Positions 46,901-59,821 of a stretch of DNA of 64,000 bases are shown here, piece by piece. This stretch comes from Tubulanus polymorphus (taxonomy: Eukaryota > Nemertea > Palaeonemertea > Tubulaniformes > Tubulanidae), in the NCBI RefSeq assembly GCF_964204645.1, contig NC_134030.1, positions 21,829,210-21,893,209 on the forward strand. Direction: 5' to 3'. Position 1 is the first letter of the stretch, and every line of letters begins with the position of its first letter. Both the position numbers and the translations under genes were made by a program. Below the pieces are notes generated by a model that was given only the letters and a program-made list of their open reading frames with translations, had not been told where the DNA came from and searched no databases.

Positions 46901-49900
46901 TGTTTTCTCTTTGTAGATTATGAGAATTGGGTGAAAACACGTGACCACCTGCAGCCAGGTATTTACAGAATTATTAACCCTTTATTTCTATAACATGTAG
47001 AATATCTTGCATGAATACAGTTCATAGTTTTAGAGATCATCCACTAATCATCTGAAAGATACACAACTGATTTGCTTCATTATCAAAACCGTAATTATCA
47101 ATTTAAGTTTATGGTTTGTTAACAACGTAATTTTTGACTATTTTATTGTATGTTTTTGGTAGATGTTTAATACAATTAACTGACAATTATTTCTATCTGT
47201 GAAGCACATTTGTAATAATGGCCTCCTAGATTAACTCACTGGATACAATGGAAACTCGTTTACGCAATGAAATAAACCAAATAATTTGGACCAAGAAACT
47301 TTTAGATTTTTCAGAAACTATTCCATATTCACGTACTAAATCCTGGACTTCACTTGTAGCAAGTGAGGATCCATCAGGTGCAAGGAGGCAATTCCTTGCT
47401 ATTTTTAGGGACTGACCTTTTCGTGAGAAAGAAGAAAAAGCATGTGAAAATCCCTGATAATGTGTTTGCCTAAGCGTTGTTGTCGTCGTTAACCGGCGCT
47501 TTTTTTCGGCAGTCCTCCAGTTCATGGTGTTTCATCGATCGTCCATTGATGTGTTTGGTTGAATGACTGGACTGGTTCCGGGTCAGGCGTATAGTCTGAT
47601 CGTGCCTAGAACGCGTCACCACGCATCTAATTTCAAAACGTTTCCCGCGGGAGGACACCCACTAATTTAACCCTCCCTCAAATCCTGGATCCGCCACGTA
47701 AGATGCGGCAATTGAGGATTCCCATTGAAAATCAACTATACACGAGAAACGTTTTTGGATGTCGTTTTTTCATGTATATTTGTAGCTAATATTTGTGTTG
47801 TTTTGTTTAACAGTTAAAACTGGAGACTTTGAGGTCATTGAAACATTCAGTCCAGGTATATTTGATATTTATTGTAATTTCATTTCAATAAAACAATATA
47901 AACTCAGATAATTCAGTTATAAATCAACTACTTGTTCGTAACGTCGATGAATTCATTTAAACAATTAATTCATTGTCAATTTTTCTTTCTAGAAATTGTT
48001 AGAATAATTGTCGATGTTTACGGAACTGAGAATGATTGGATGATAATGAGAGATAAGGATAAACAAGGTAAGAGGAGTGATGACTCAGTTGCCAGGGTAA
48101 GAGCCAAACCGGCTGATTGGTTTATTGCAACCCGGGGCCGGGTTAATAGACTGGTATTAACTTTAAACCCGGGGTTAGTTTAATTAATTTTCAATTGAGT
48201 TAGCCCCCGGGTTAAAGATAATACCAGTCTATAAAACCGGGTCCTGCATACAATACTGTACCGGAATATAACACTTCCCCGGGCCTCCTATCTTCACCCA
48301 ACAGTAATTCAAACTGTTTGATGCACAGGTTTTTTTTATTATTGAAAAAAATGCTTTCTATATTTCATTTCAGCAATAGCTATCAGAGAATTCATGTTCC
48401 AACAGTTATCACATGATGAAAGTAAGTAATTGTTACCTATAGTTAAAGCTATGAACATCACATGTGCTTTATGTGAATATGCACATATGAATTCAGTTGA
48501 CATGCACTTGTGAGTTATATGCACATGTTCATGTTATTATTTGTTTTACATTCATGAGTAATGCATGCATGTACATGTGAATGATACTTACATGTGAACA
48601 TGTGCATGTGAGTTTTAACTGCGCATATGGTTTGTTAACACGCACATGTGTTTAAGTTTAAGTAGAGTTTGATCAATGTCTATGTATTTTCAGGTGTGTT
48701 AGATTTGGTGAAAGAAATCCTAAGTAAGTTTACGAAACGACTCAGTATTTCCTCTTCAACTCGAATCATCGATTCAAATGTGTTTGTTATTATTTATTGA
48801 CAGGAAAATACGCGAGAATAAACAATTTAAAAACGAAACTATCAAATGAGATCGGTAAGATTTGATTGAATACAGTTATTGATGTATGAGTTTATTGATT
48901 ATTATTCTACTGTCAACTCATTTTGTAAATGTATTACAGATACATTACTGAACAAGAACAGGTCAATAGATGGCGCTGATGCAGTTTACAATAGAGATGA
49001 AGGTACTTTATTATTCACTGTTCAAATGAAATATTCAACTTTGCTGATAGAAATGTAACGAATTCTATTCAACATGGCCGCATGGCAGCCTTTTGGCAAT
49101 AATGAATAAACCTGATAAAAGCGACCAGTTTAAAATTTCATCTTAAACATATCAGACTAGAGCTTCAGAAATACTCAAGTTACAACAAAATTATCAAATT
49201 TACAATTGTTATTTAAGAAATAAGATGTGATACAAAGGGTAATGATACAATATGATACAGAATTTCAATTAAACTAATTTCAAATCTATTTTTTCCGTGT
49301 TTCAGATGTAATTCATGTTAGTTTTATTACGCAATCTAATGAAGAGAAAAGACCCCTGACAGACAAAGAGAAAGAGTTCATCAGAGATGGTCAGTAAAAC
49401 TATGAATTCTATCTCTGAGTTCAATTTTCACATGTAGTTGACTACACGGGTTACCACGAGTCTTAAGAGTGTTTAAAGAACTTACTGGCGAAAATGGCTT
49501 ACTTTTTGGAAAAAAGTAGTGATTTACTGTGTCGCTAGTGTTTAGGATTTATCTGTATTTATCGATTTGCAAAATAAAACGAGCGCCAAAGGGAAACTGC
49601 TCTGCGTGAATCACACTGAGCGTAGGTTTTTTTCGTAGGTTTCAAATCCCCAGTAAACGGTTATTATGAATTTCATATTTTCAGTTGCTTCAGCAGTTGA
49701 ATCTATTGTTGATTTCTTTGCTAAAATGTCCGGTAGGTTCCATAAATCATTTCAGTAAAAATACTGTGGAGTTTGTTGTGGAATCATTGAATAATTGGTT
49801 TATTTTTACTGTAGATGCTGAATTATGTGAACGAGGAATAGCCAACATTAAACGTAGGTTTTAATTCTCATTTATCCTCAACAGAGTGTATAAAATACAT

Positions 49901-52900
49901 GTGCGCTATAATCTACTGTACATGTTGTACATGTCAGTTCTCTGTACATATTCATGTGAGTTCTCTATATACTTACGTTTGTGTTCGCGATCTGTACATG
50001 TACATGTCAGGTCTCTGAAGAATTTGTAAGTTCTGCGGTAAAAACTTTTACTTATATTTCAGCTACTGATGAAATTGCTGGTAAGTTATAATATTCACTA
50101 TGATGTTTAAACTGGTGCTGAGTCTGTTCAATCATAACTGAAATATCGCTGTATCTTTTTATAGAAATGTTTGTGAAAGAAACACTTGATAAAGAAATTA
50201 AACAACAGAATGGTGAGTGTTCAGTTAATCTAGAAATCTATCAGGGGGGGGGGGGTTACAACTGTAAACTGATTACATATTAAACATATTTTGTCTAATT
50301 ACAGAAATACTCGTCACACAAATAGAAAACCAGAAAGTAACTGATAAAACAAAGATAGGTTTGTTATACAATAAACTAATTATCATAATCTATGGTGATT
50401 TATTCAGATGTTGTCAGTAAATCCTGTTAATCAAACTTCTGACATATATGTAAATACAATTACAGATATAGGACTGGCCGACCGGAACCGTTTTGTGTAC
50501 AAAGATGATTGCGGTAAGACTTAAAATATCAAATATCCTTTTATTATTTTTTGCACTTCATGACAAATCGTTTTAGATTTCTGAGGTATGAATAAAACCA
50601 GACATTAGACATGAATTCATCCGCTTTATGGGAAATTCCAGCTTTTATGAAATCCAGATGTATTTGGATAAAATTCTAGTTTGAACTGATCTGGTCAATA
50701 TTCATGTTATTCTATTCATGTATTCATTTGTAGAATCAGTTTTATTGGCGTCAAGTTTGCAGAAATTAGAAGAGAACAAACATTCTACTGAACTAGATAG
50801 AAGTAAGTGTAAACTTTCTTTGTTTGTATGTATGAACCTGTTTTTTGTGCTCTGTGCAAATGGAAATTTTGTGGAGCAATAAATTGTTATTGTAATTGTA
50901 TGAAACTATTCGGTCACATTTTGTATTGATATCAATATTCTTCATGATTAAAATCAGTTGCGTAGTTACTCGGTTAAATTGTCGGTTCAAAATGAATCAT
51001 AGCATCATAGTGAAGGATGTCCTAGTTGGCTCTGACAATATCTATGTAACTTCTTCCCTAAAGAATGGCTTCGGGTGGACTTCTGCCAAATGTTCCATTA
51101 CAGGAAATTAGTTTTTGATCTGATAATTTAGTTGTTTATTTCAAACAAGAATGTTATGCAGGAACAAACTTAATCGTTAGCTTTTTGGTTGTCACGCTAT
51201 CCAAGAAAGGGTGGCTCTCACAATATTCAGACCATTTCATCAGCAGGATAACTGAGGGTGGATTTTTGTAAAAATGTTGCATTTTTGGAAATTGTTTTGT
51301 TATTTTGTTTAATTTCATTGTTCAACTATATTTTCAGGTATCTATCTAATAAGCCGAGATGTTTTAGGTAAGAACTGCTAGTAACAAACTATGATCATTG
51401 ACGTCTAGGGTCGAAAGCAGACCCTTTAAAAACAAATATCAGCATAAAAACTTAAAAGAGAATTTTTAGTCATTTTTCGTTTATATTTCTCTTGATTTTC
51501 TGATATGTCAGAAACTTGTTGGATCGAATTTTTATCAGATATTTAAAAGAGGTTTAGAATAGAAGTGTTATGCTGTGTTTGATCTAACCTCATTGTGAAT
51601 TATGTTCTTTTTTTAGAAATGAAATTGAAAATCGCAGTTTTTGAATCTATCAAAGGTAAGACTTCATATAGATTGCATCAGAATCAGCCGGGTTTATTCC
51701 ATCATTTGCCAAGATTCAACCTGAGCTCAATTTGTTTTCTGAGAACTCAATTTCTGTTCTGATGTCATTTTCCTGGTAATTTATCTTGACGAATCACTTT
51801 TAGAATTGTACGCTGAACGAGCTGAAAGATTTCAGAATGAACTCAAAGAGAAACTGAAACAAGAGGAAAATGAAGAGAGAAAAAATGAGGAGGAATTGAA
51901 CAGAATAATTCACAGTTCAGTTTGTCAGGCGTTTAAATCTATCACTGATATGAATGAAAGTAAATATCGATTTTATATCTCAAATTATACATGGACTTAA
52001 CATGTCACATATTATGTGTTAATGAATGCACATGTAACATGTTCATGTGAATGAATACACATATAACATGCTACATGTTACATGTGAATGAATGCGCATG
52101 TAACATGTTCATGTAAATTAATGCACATGTTGCATGTTTAGTTCTCTGATATATTTCAGAAACTCTGATGGATAATAAAGTTGTAGGATATGGAGGTTTG
52201 TATATAATTCACATGTTTCAATCACAAACCAGTTTTTATCGTTAATAATCTGTTTGATTTTCTCTATTTATATTTCAGTGAGTCCAGAAGAGATAAGTGA
52301 GTTCTGATTGATATTTATAAATATTCCCAGTACAGTAGACTGCGCGCTTGCCTCTGATTTCATGTTGTAATTCGTCATATTTACCTGTTTATAAGTTGCA
52401 GTGATTTTCTATATTGATAGATTCTAAACTACGTGAATTAGCCGATAAAGAGTTTGAAGACAGAACAGGTACTGTACACATTACAAAGTGTGAAGACGCT
52501 TCAATGGATTGATTTGATATCGGTTACCCTAGATCCCGAGTGTCGTACATAGAAAGCAAGCTAACCAGTAGACCATAGACGTATAAACTAGTCTAGTTTA
52601 TACGCTCATGAGTAGACCAATAGAACTGTTTAGTGTTTATACAGCTTGTCCTATATGGGTAACGCTGTGACCTTTTTGTGCCCAAAAAAAGTTCATTTTC
52701 GCCCTGATTTCCGAGACCTGTAGTTTCCGAACGGTTTCCCATTTTTCATTGAAGTTCGTTATGGATATTTTTCGAAGGGCTCTTAAACATATCAGATGGG
52801 CTGACGTTGAATAATGGAATTTAGTAATGTTTTAAATTGTATTGATGTTTATGATCAATGTTTATTACAGTCGGTATAAAGACACTTGAAGAAATATTGC

Positions 52901-55900
52901 CTCTAAAACTGAATATACCGCACCAAATCAGCACTGGTAAGTGACTACAGTGAAACTGTATGTTTGAATTGGAATTCAATACAGTAAACTTTAAATTTGT
53001 CGAGAATCAGGAAAATCGCAAACTTAAGGAATCTTTATTTGAATTTAATCTAATTTGTAGACTTGTATTCAGCTGGACGAGATCCAGTTATTCTGCCGAA
53101 TCGAGCAGGTATTGTATAAGTCCGTAAAAAACTTAAGATAACCAGTTTAATTCCATTCCATAATCATGCCGTTATCAAACGCCAACATATTTCAGGGAAT
53201 AAATCCCGCAAATCTAAATTCAGTGGAAATACCATTCTTTATAATGCCTTGTACTTCATCGGTCCCAACTGTTGCATCATGAAGGACTTTCACTGTGAAC
53301 AAAATTTGAGTTTTTTAAGAGCATTAGCCTGAAATATTCTGCAACTGATCTTTGTCCCTGAAAGGACGATTAATTCTTCTAAGTTCTTGTAACGAATCCT
53401 TAAACTGCTCGTTATTAAAACCAGAAAATGCTCTTCCGTCATATACCTAATTGTGAGGTTAAGGCCCTGATAATGGTGTTCTAACCCTGGTTTACTGGTA
53501 TTTTTGATGTCAAAATGCAAACTTAAAGCAATAACGGTTTTAAAATGAAACCGCACTCAATGAATGTTGTGTCTATGTTTGCTGTTTTTATGTGAATTTC
53601 AGTGGAATATTTCAAGGATGAATTCATTAGCGCAATACAATCTGATGAATTATTGAAAACTGCTACTCGAACTGCTTTAGTTAACAGTAAGTTACATCTA
53701 CAGTAAACTACATTTACATCTACAGTAAACTACATTTACATCTACAGTAAACTACATTTACATCTACAACAAACTACATTTACATCTACAGTAAACTACA
53801 TTTAATACATCTACAATCAACAATTAGATACATTTATTCACTAAGATTGTCAATCATAGAAATTTGTTTGTGGTTTTTTAGAATCAAGTAAAATCAACGA
53901 ATTGTTGAGGAAAGAAAAGTCGAATGGTAATATTGTTTGATGAAATGTGGATAAGATGTTTGCTTTTACGAACCGAAAAATAATTCAAACGTTTTTCTTC
54001 TATTTCTTAGTTAATAGAATTTATGATGAAGTGAAAAATAGAATAGAATCAATGTCTACAGGTTTGTATTTTAATGATTTTCTATCAATTCTTGCATTTA
54101 AATGTCGGATATATTTCGATCCTCGTGTTGAGGTTTCTTTTCATAAAGCATATTATAATATATCATATTTCGCATAACGCAGTGGCTACTCGTACGAATA
54201 ATTCCGTAGGCTATTCGTACGCACCCGTCGGATAGCTCTGGAATTATGTGTACGGGAAGGGATAGGGTTAGGGTAAGGTGAGGCTATATGTAGTTAAAAC
54301 ATTCGACCGACCGTCAGCGAGCTCGGTGGTCTAGTGGTACGATGCCGGCTAGTAATTTACTAGCCCGGGTTCGAGTCTCGCTCAATCCGCTCTATTTTTC
54401 TCTAACTCTATTCTCCACACTTTCCTTGAATTTTTTGCTAAGTCGTGCACCTCTGTACGCATGCGCGGCGTTAATCGGCCAATCAGCGACAGTTATTAGC
54501 GTACAGATCCTAGTCCCGTACGAATAGTCTCCAGAGTAATCCGTACGGGTCCGTACGAGTAGCCACAGCGTTCTCATAAACATGTCATATCATATTATAA
54601 ACCACTAGCATATACAATAATAATATATAAAATGTGATTTTGAAGGTGATGAGTTTTGTTTTACTTTTTATCACGGATTGATTCATTGCTGAATTTACGT
54701 TATTATTTCTATTTGTGATTTCAGAGGAATTAAATGAACGAGGAATCGTAGTTTATAGAAGTGAGTAAAAGTCAATTTGTCTGATTTGAATTCTAATCTG
54801 TTCATCAATTCCATAGTTTTCCTGCTCCATAGTTACCCTGATCCCATATACTCCTAACAAGAGACTCCCAACACTAGAATCATAACCCCTCAGTTTTTTA
54901 AATTCAGATTTAGATCAAATTAAGTAAGAATTTTATAGTAAAAGTGAACTGTATGAATTTATCTGTTTAGATCTACTCAATGTTTATATAAGAATTATTG
55001 TTGTTTTCTGTTTTTTTTCAGTAAAAGATGAAATAGCGAGTAAGTACTGATAACAACTTCCATGTTAAAGTTTAGATAAATATATATATATGTCATGTCC
55101 TGTTTTAAATAGTAGTGGTTCTTATTAAAATCCAGTGAAACCGTTTTACAGATGATGAAAATACTTCCTTCAAGACTAAAGGAAGGATTGTGAAAGAAGA
55201 ACATGTTTCCCTCTCCCTGCAGTAATCTATTGTGTTTATTCTGTTTCAGTGTTTCATATCAGACCAATTATTGCAAACAGAATCCAAACGGAATTTAAAG
55301 GTGAATACATTGTGTTGACTGTTAAGTGTTTTAATTAACAAATTAAATCGGTACCGAGAGTAAGAGTGGTCGACTGGTACTGAGTAAGGGTGGCGGTCGA
55401 CTGGTACTGAGTAAGGGTGGCGGTCGACTGGTACTGAGTAAGGGTGAAGGTCGACTGGTACTGAGTAAGGGTGAAGGTCGACTGGTACTGAGTAAGGGTG
55501 AAGGTCGACTGGCACTGAGTAAGGGTGAAGGTCGACTGGTACTGAGTAAGGGTGAAGGTCGACTGGTATTGAGTAAGGGTGAAGGTCGACTGGTACTGAG
55601 TAAGGGTGAAGGTCGACTGGTACTGAGTAAGGGTGAAGGTCGACTGGCACTGAGTAAGGGTGAAGGTCGACTGGTACTGAGTAAGGGTGAAGGTCGACTG
55701 GCATTGAGTAAGGGTGGCGGTCGACTGGTACTGAGTAAGGGTGGCGGTCGACTGGTACTGAGTAAGGGTGGCAGTCGACTGGTACTGAGTAAGGGTGGCA
55801 GTCGACTGGTACTGAGTAAGGGTGAAGGTCGACTGGTACTGAGTAAGGGTGAAGGTCGACTGGTACTGAGTAAGGGTGGCGGTCGACTGGTACTGAGTAA

Positions 55901-58900
55901 GGGTGAAGGTCGACTGGTACTGAGTAAGGGTGGCAGTCGACTGGTACCGAGAGTAAGGGTGAAGGTCGACTGGTACTGAGTAAGGGTGGCGGTCGACTGG
56001 TACTGAGTAAGGGTGAAGGTCGACTGGTACTGAGTAAGGGTGGCAGTCGACTGGTACTGAGTAAGGGTGGCAGTCGACTGGTACTGAGTAAGGGTGGCAG
56101 TCGACTGGTACTGAGTAAGGGTGAAGGTCGACTGGTACTGAGTAAGGGTGAAGGTCGACTGGTACTGAGTAAGGGTGAAGGTCGACTGGTACTGAGTAAG
56201 GGTGAAGGTCGACTGGTACTGAGTAAGGGTGGCAGTCGACTGGTACTGAGTAAGGGTGGCAGTCGACTGGTACTGAGTAAGGGTGAAGGTCGACTGGTAC
56301 TGAGTAAGGGTGAAGGTCGACTGGTACTGAGTAAGGGTGGCGGTCGACTGGTACTGAGTAAGGGTGAAGGTCGACTGGTACTGAGTAAGGGTGGCAGTCG
56401 ACTGGTACCGAGAGTAAGGGTGAAGGTCGACTGGTACTGAGTAAGGGTGGCGGTCGACTGGTACTGAGTAAGGGTGAAGGTCGACTGGTACTGAGTAAGG
56501 GTGGCAGTCGACTGGTACTGAGTAAGGGTGAAGGTCGACTGGTACTGAGTAAGGGTGAAGGTCGACTGGTACTGAGTAAGGGTGAAGGTCGACTGGTACT
56601 GAGTAAGGGTGAAGGTCGACTGGTACTGAGTAAGGGTGGCAGTCGACTGGTACTGAGTAAGGGTGAAGGTCGACTGGTACTGAGTAAGGGTGAAGGTCGA
56701 CTGGTACTGAGTAAGGGTGAAGGTCGACTGGTACTGAGTAAGGGTGAAGGTCGACTGTATTTTGTAGGAGGATATTTGACGCTGTAGCAACATAAATAGT
56801 TTACATCATCAGTCGATATCACAGTTGTTTCTAATCAACAATGTATAATTACAGATTCACTAGAGACTGTTTTAGAAGAGAAATGTAAAGAGGCTCTCAA
56901 TTGGTGGCCATCAAAACACTGGGCATATGATATATTTCGCGCGAGTAAGTTCACAGTGAAATCAGTTTGTAATTTATAATAGAATTCTATTGTATAAAAA
57001 CTTGTCTATTGTTTATTACATATAGTGTCTGTACTCAGTGAATTTACCAGTACAACTTTAAAGATAAACACAGGTTATTGGAAACAAGTCAAACAATGTT
57101 TCGGTAAATAATAAATTCATGTTTCACTACTGATTCTTTTTCAATGATCTGATTTTAAGGATGATCAATAATTGTTTGTTTTGTTTGAATAGGAGATGAA
57201 ATTGACAGTGAAACAAATACAACTGAACTGACAGAAATAGGTGAATATCAATACAACAACATAATATTTCCAGATTAACAAAAATTATTTCGAATTTTGC
57301 GTTGAATTCATTGAAGATCGAAATTCATCAATGTGATCAGATCTTTAGAGGCATCTGTTTTGGTTCATGGGTTACACAGTATTATCAGTTGAATTCTCGG
57401 CTCAAAATCAATCATAGCTTGAAAAAACCATGTTTAGAGTGTGAAACTAAGAGGTGTTTGAAAATCGTCACTCTTTGGTAACATTTTGTATAGATGTGAA
57501 AATTTAATTTGTTTATAGTTGATGGATGTTTGGGTGAATGCATTAAAACAATGAGTGATAAATGGAACACTGGTGAGTACCCCTCATATAATGGCTGATA
57601 AGGGCCATGAAAATATTTCCTGACCAAAAATTATTTCGTCATGAAAAATAATATTCCATCGAAAAATGTTCGTAAGTAAAAATAATTTCGTTGTGAAAAA
57701 TAAATTCTCATCAAAAATATTCATAAGCTAAAATAATTTTATTAATAATCGCCTCCTAAATATAGGCGTGAGAAAAAATAATTCCGCTATGAAAAATAAA
57801 TCGCCTTCCTTCAAAATATATTCCGATGACAAGATATTTTTGCAGCGTAAAAATAATTGTGGGTTTTTCCGTTAGTGCACGCGTGCGCGCACGCGCTAGT
57901 CGCTAGTCACCCCTGATCTAGCCCTAAGTATAGTATAGTGGTACACACTGTGTGCATAATATACTTAAACTACACGGGCACAGCTCTCACTTACACATGA
58001 ATCAGGGTACTACGGTAGAGCTTTGGTTTATTTTTATCCTGAAATTTTTTGATGAGTCCTTGTGAACTAACTTTAGGAAGGGTGGGATGGTGGTGATGTC
58101 GTTGGGTCCATGTGAACACAAATTATGTAGAGGCATTTAAATGAGGCTATTCAGAGTTGAAACAAACTGCAAAGTGAACAAGGTTAAGCGACAGTTTTCT
58201 ATGAGGTTTAATTTCATGTTTTGTTATTTCTAGGCGATTTTAAGAACCGCAAGATGATTGTAGGGAAAGGTAAATATTCCGTATATAATTCCCTTAGAAC
58301 CGGTTCTATAGTCATCATTACAATTGAGACCAGTCTAAGACGGTCTCGGTTCTACAGCCAATAAACAACTTAGAACCAGTCGTAAGATTTAAGACGAATT
58401 TTGGATTCAATTTTCGATTATGGAGCCGGCCACTGGTTATATCAATGAAAAACCAATTTCATCATGAAAATCTGTTTGATTTTCTATCCATTTATATTTC
58501 AGCGAGTCCAGAAGAGATAAGTGAGTTCTGAGATGAGTAGAATTTATTTTAGATTTTCACTATTTTGATCTATAAAGTGATTGTTATGTATCCAGTGACA
58601 GGTATCTGTGTGAACTGGTGACCAAAATCACAAATAATTAATTAATTGTCTTCACTAAAATAGAAACCAGTTGTCAATATCATCCCATGGTGGACCTAAA
58701 ACCTTAAGTCGCACTTATCTGTTTATCAGACAGTTGTAGTCAGCGCTTGCCTCTGATTTTGTGGAACCAGTGAATAATAGTGACGTCGAATTACAAGTCA
58801 CACTAGTTTGTTTAAGTCAGTGATTTTCTATATTGATAGATTTTAAACTACATGAATTTGCCGATAAAGAGTTTGAAGAAAGGAAACGTGAGAGAGGTAC

Positions 58901-59785
58901 TGTACACATTACAAAGTGTGAAATTCAACATGTTTTATGTTTTAAATCTTATTGATGTTTATTATCAATGTTTATTACAGTCGGTAGATTTAATCAAATA
59001 AAGACACCTGATGATCACATAAAGACACAAGATGCATCATTCGAATGGGTAAAGACACTTGAAGAAATATTGCCTCTAAAACTGGATATACCGGCACAAC
59101 TCCGCTCTGGTAAGTGACTATACTGAAAAACTGCATGTCTGAATTTGAATTCAATACAGTAAACTCTGCCTGGAATAAACTGTTATTATTTCACCGAGTT
59201 GAGAATCAGGCAAATCCTTTTATCAAAAAACTTTCAGTATTTTCAAAATGTTAAGATTCCATTTAAATTTCTGTAGATTTAGATTCAGCTGGACGAGATG
59301 CAGTTATTCTGCCGGATCGAGCAGGTATTGTATAAGTTAAGTCTGTAAAAACTTAAGGTAACCCGTCACTGCCCTCATAACGCCAACATATTTCAGGGAA
59401 CAAATTCCGCAAATCTAAATTCAATGGAAATACCATTCTTTATAACGCTATGTATTTCATTGGTCCCAAAAGACTTTAACTGTGATAACAAAATTTTCAA
59501 AGGTTTTTTATGCCTGAGATATTCTGCGACTGATCTTTGTCCCTGAAAGGACGAATAATTCTGCTAAGTTCTTGAAAATCCTTAAACTGCTCGTTAGGAA
59601 TACCAGAAAATGCTCTTCTATCATATGCCGGATTTTGAGGAACAGACCCTGAAAATGGTGTTCTAATCCAGGTTTACTTTTCTTTTGTATGTCCAGAAGA
59701 GAATGTCTTTTAGTAATAATAATAATTAATAATATTAATAATAATTAATAATATTAATAATAATAATAATAATAATAATGATGAT

Positions 59786-59821
<36 letters not shown>

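Noticed and set aside
55246-56822. Two minus-strand open frames of about 500 codons, and plus-strand relatives
   Set aside because: They lie wholly on the 27-bp VNTR, whose unit length keeps frames open on both strands, and inside an intron of gene B.
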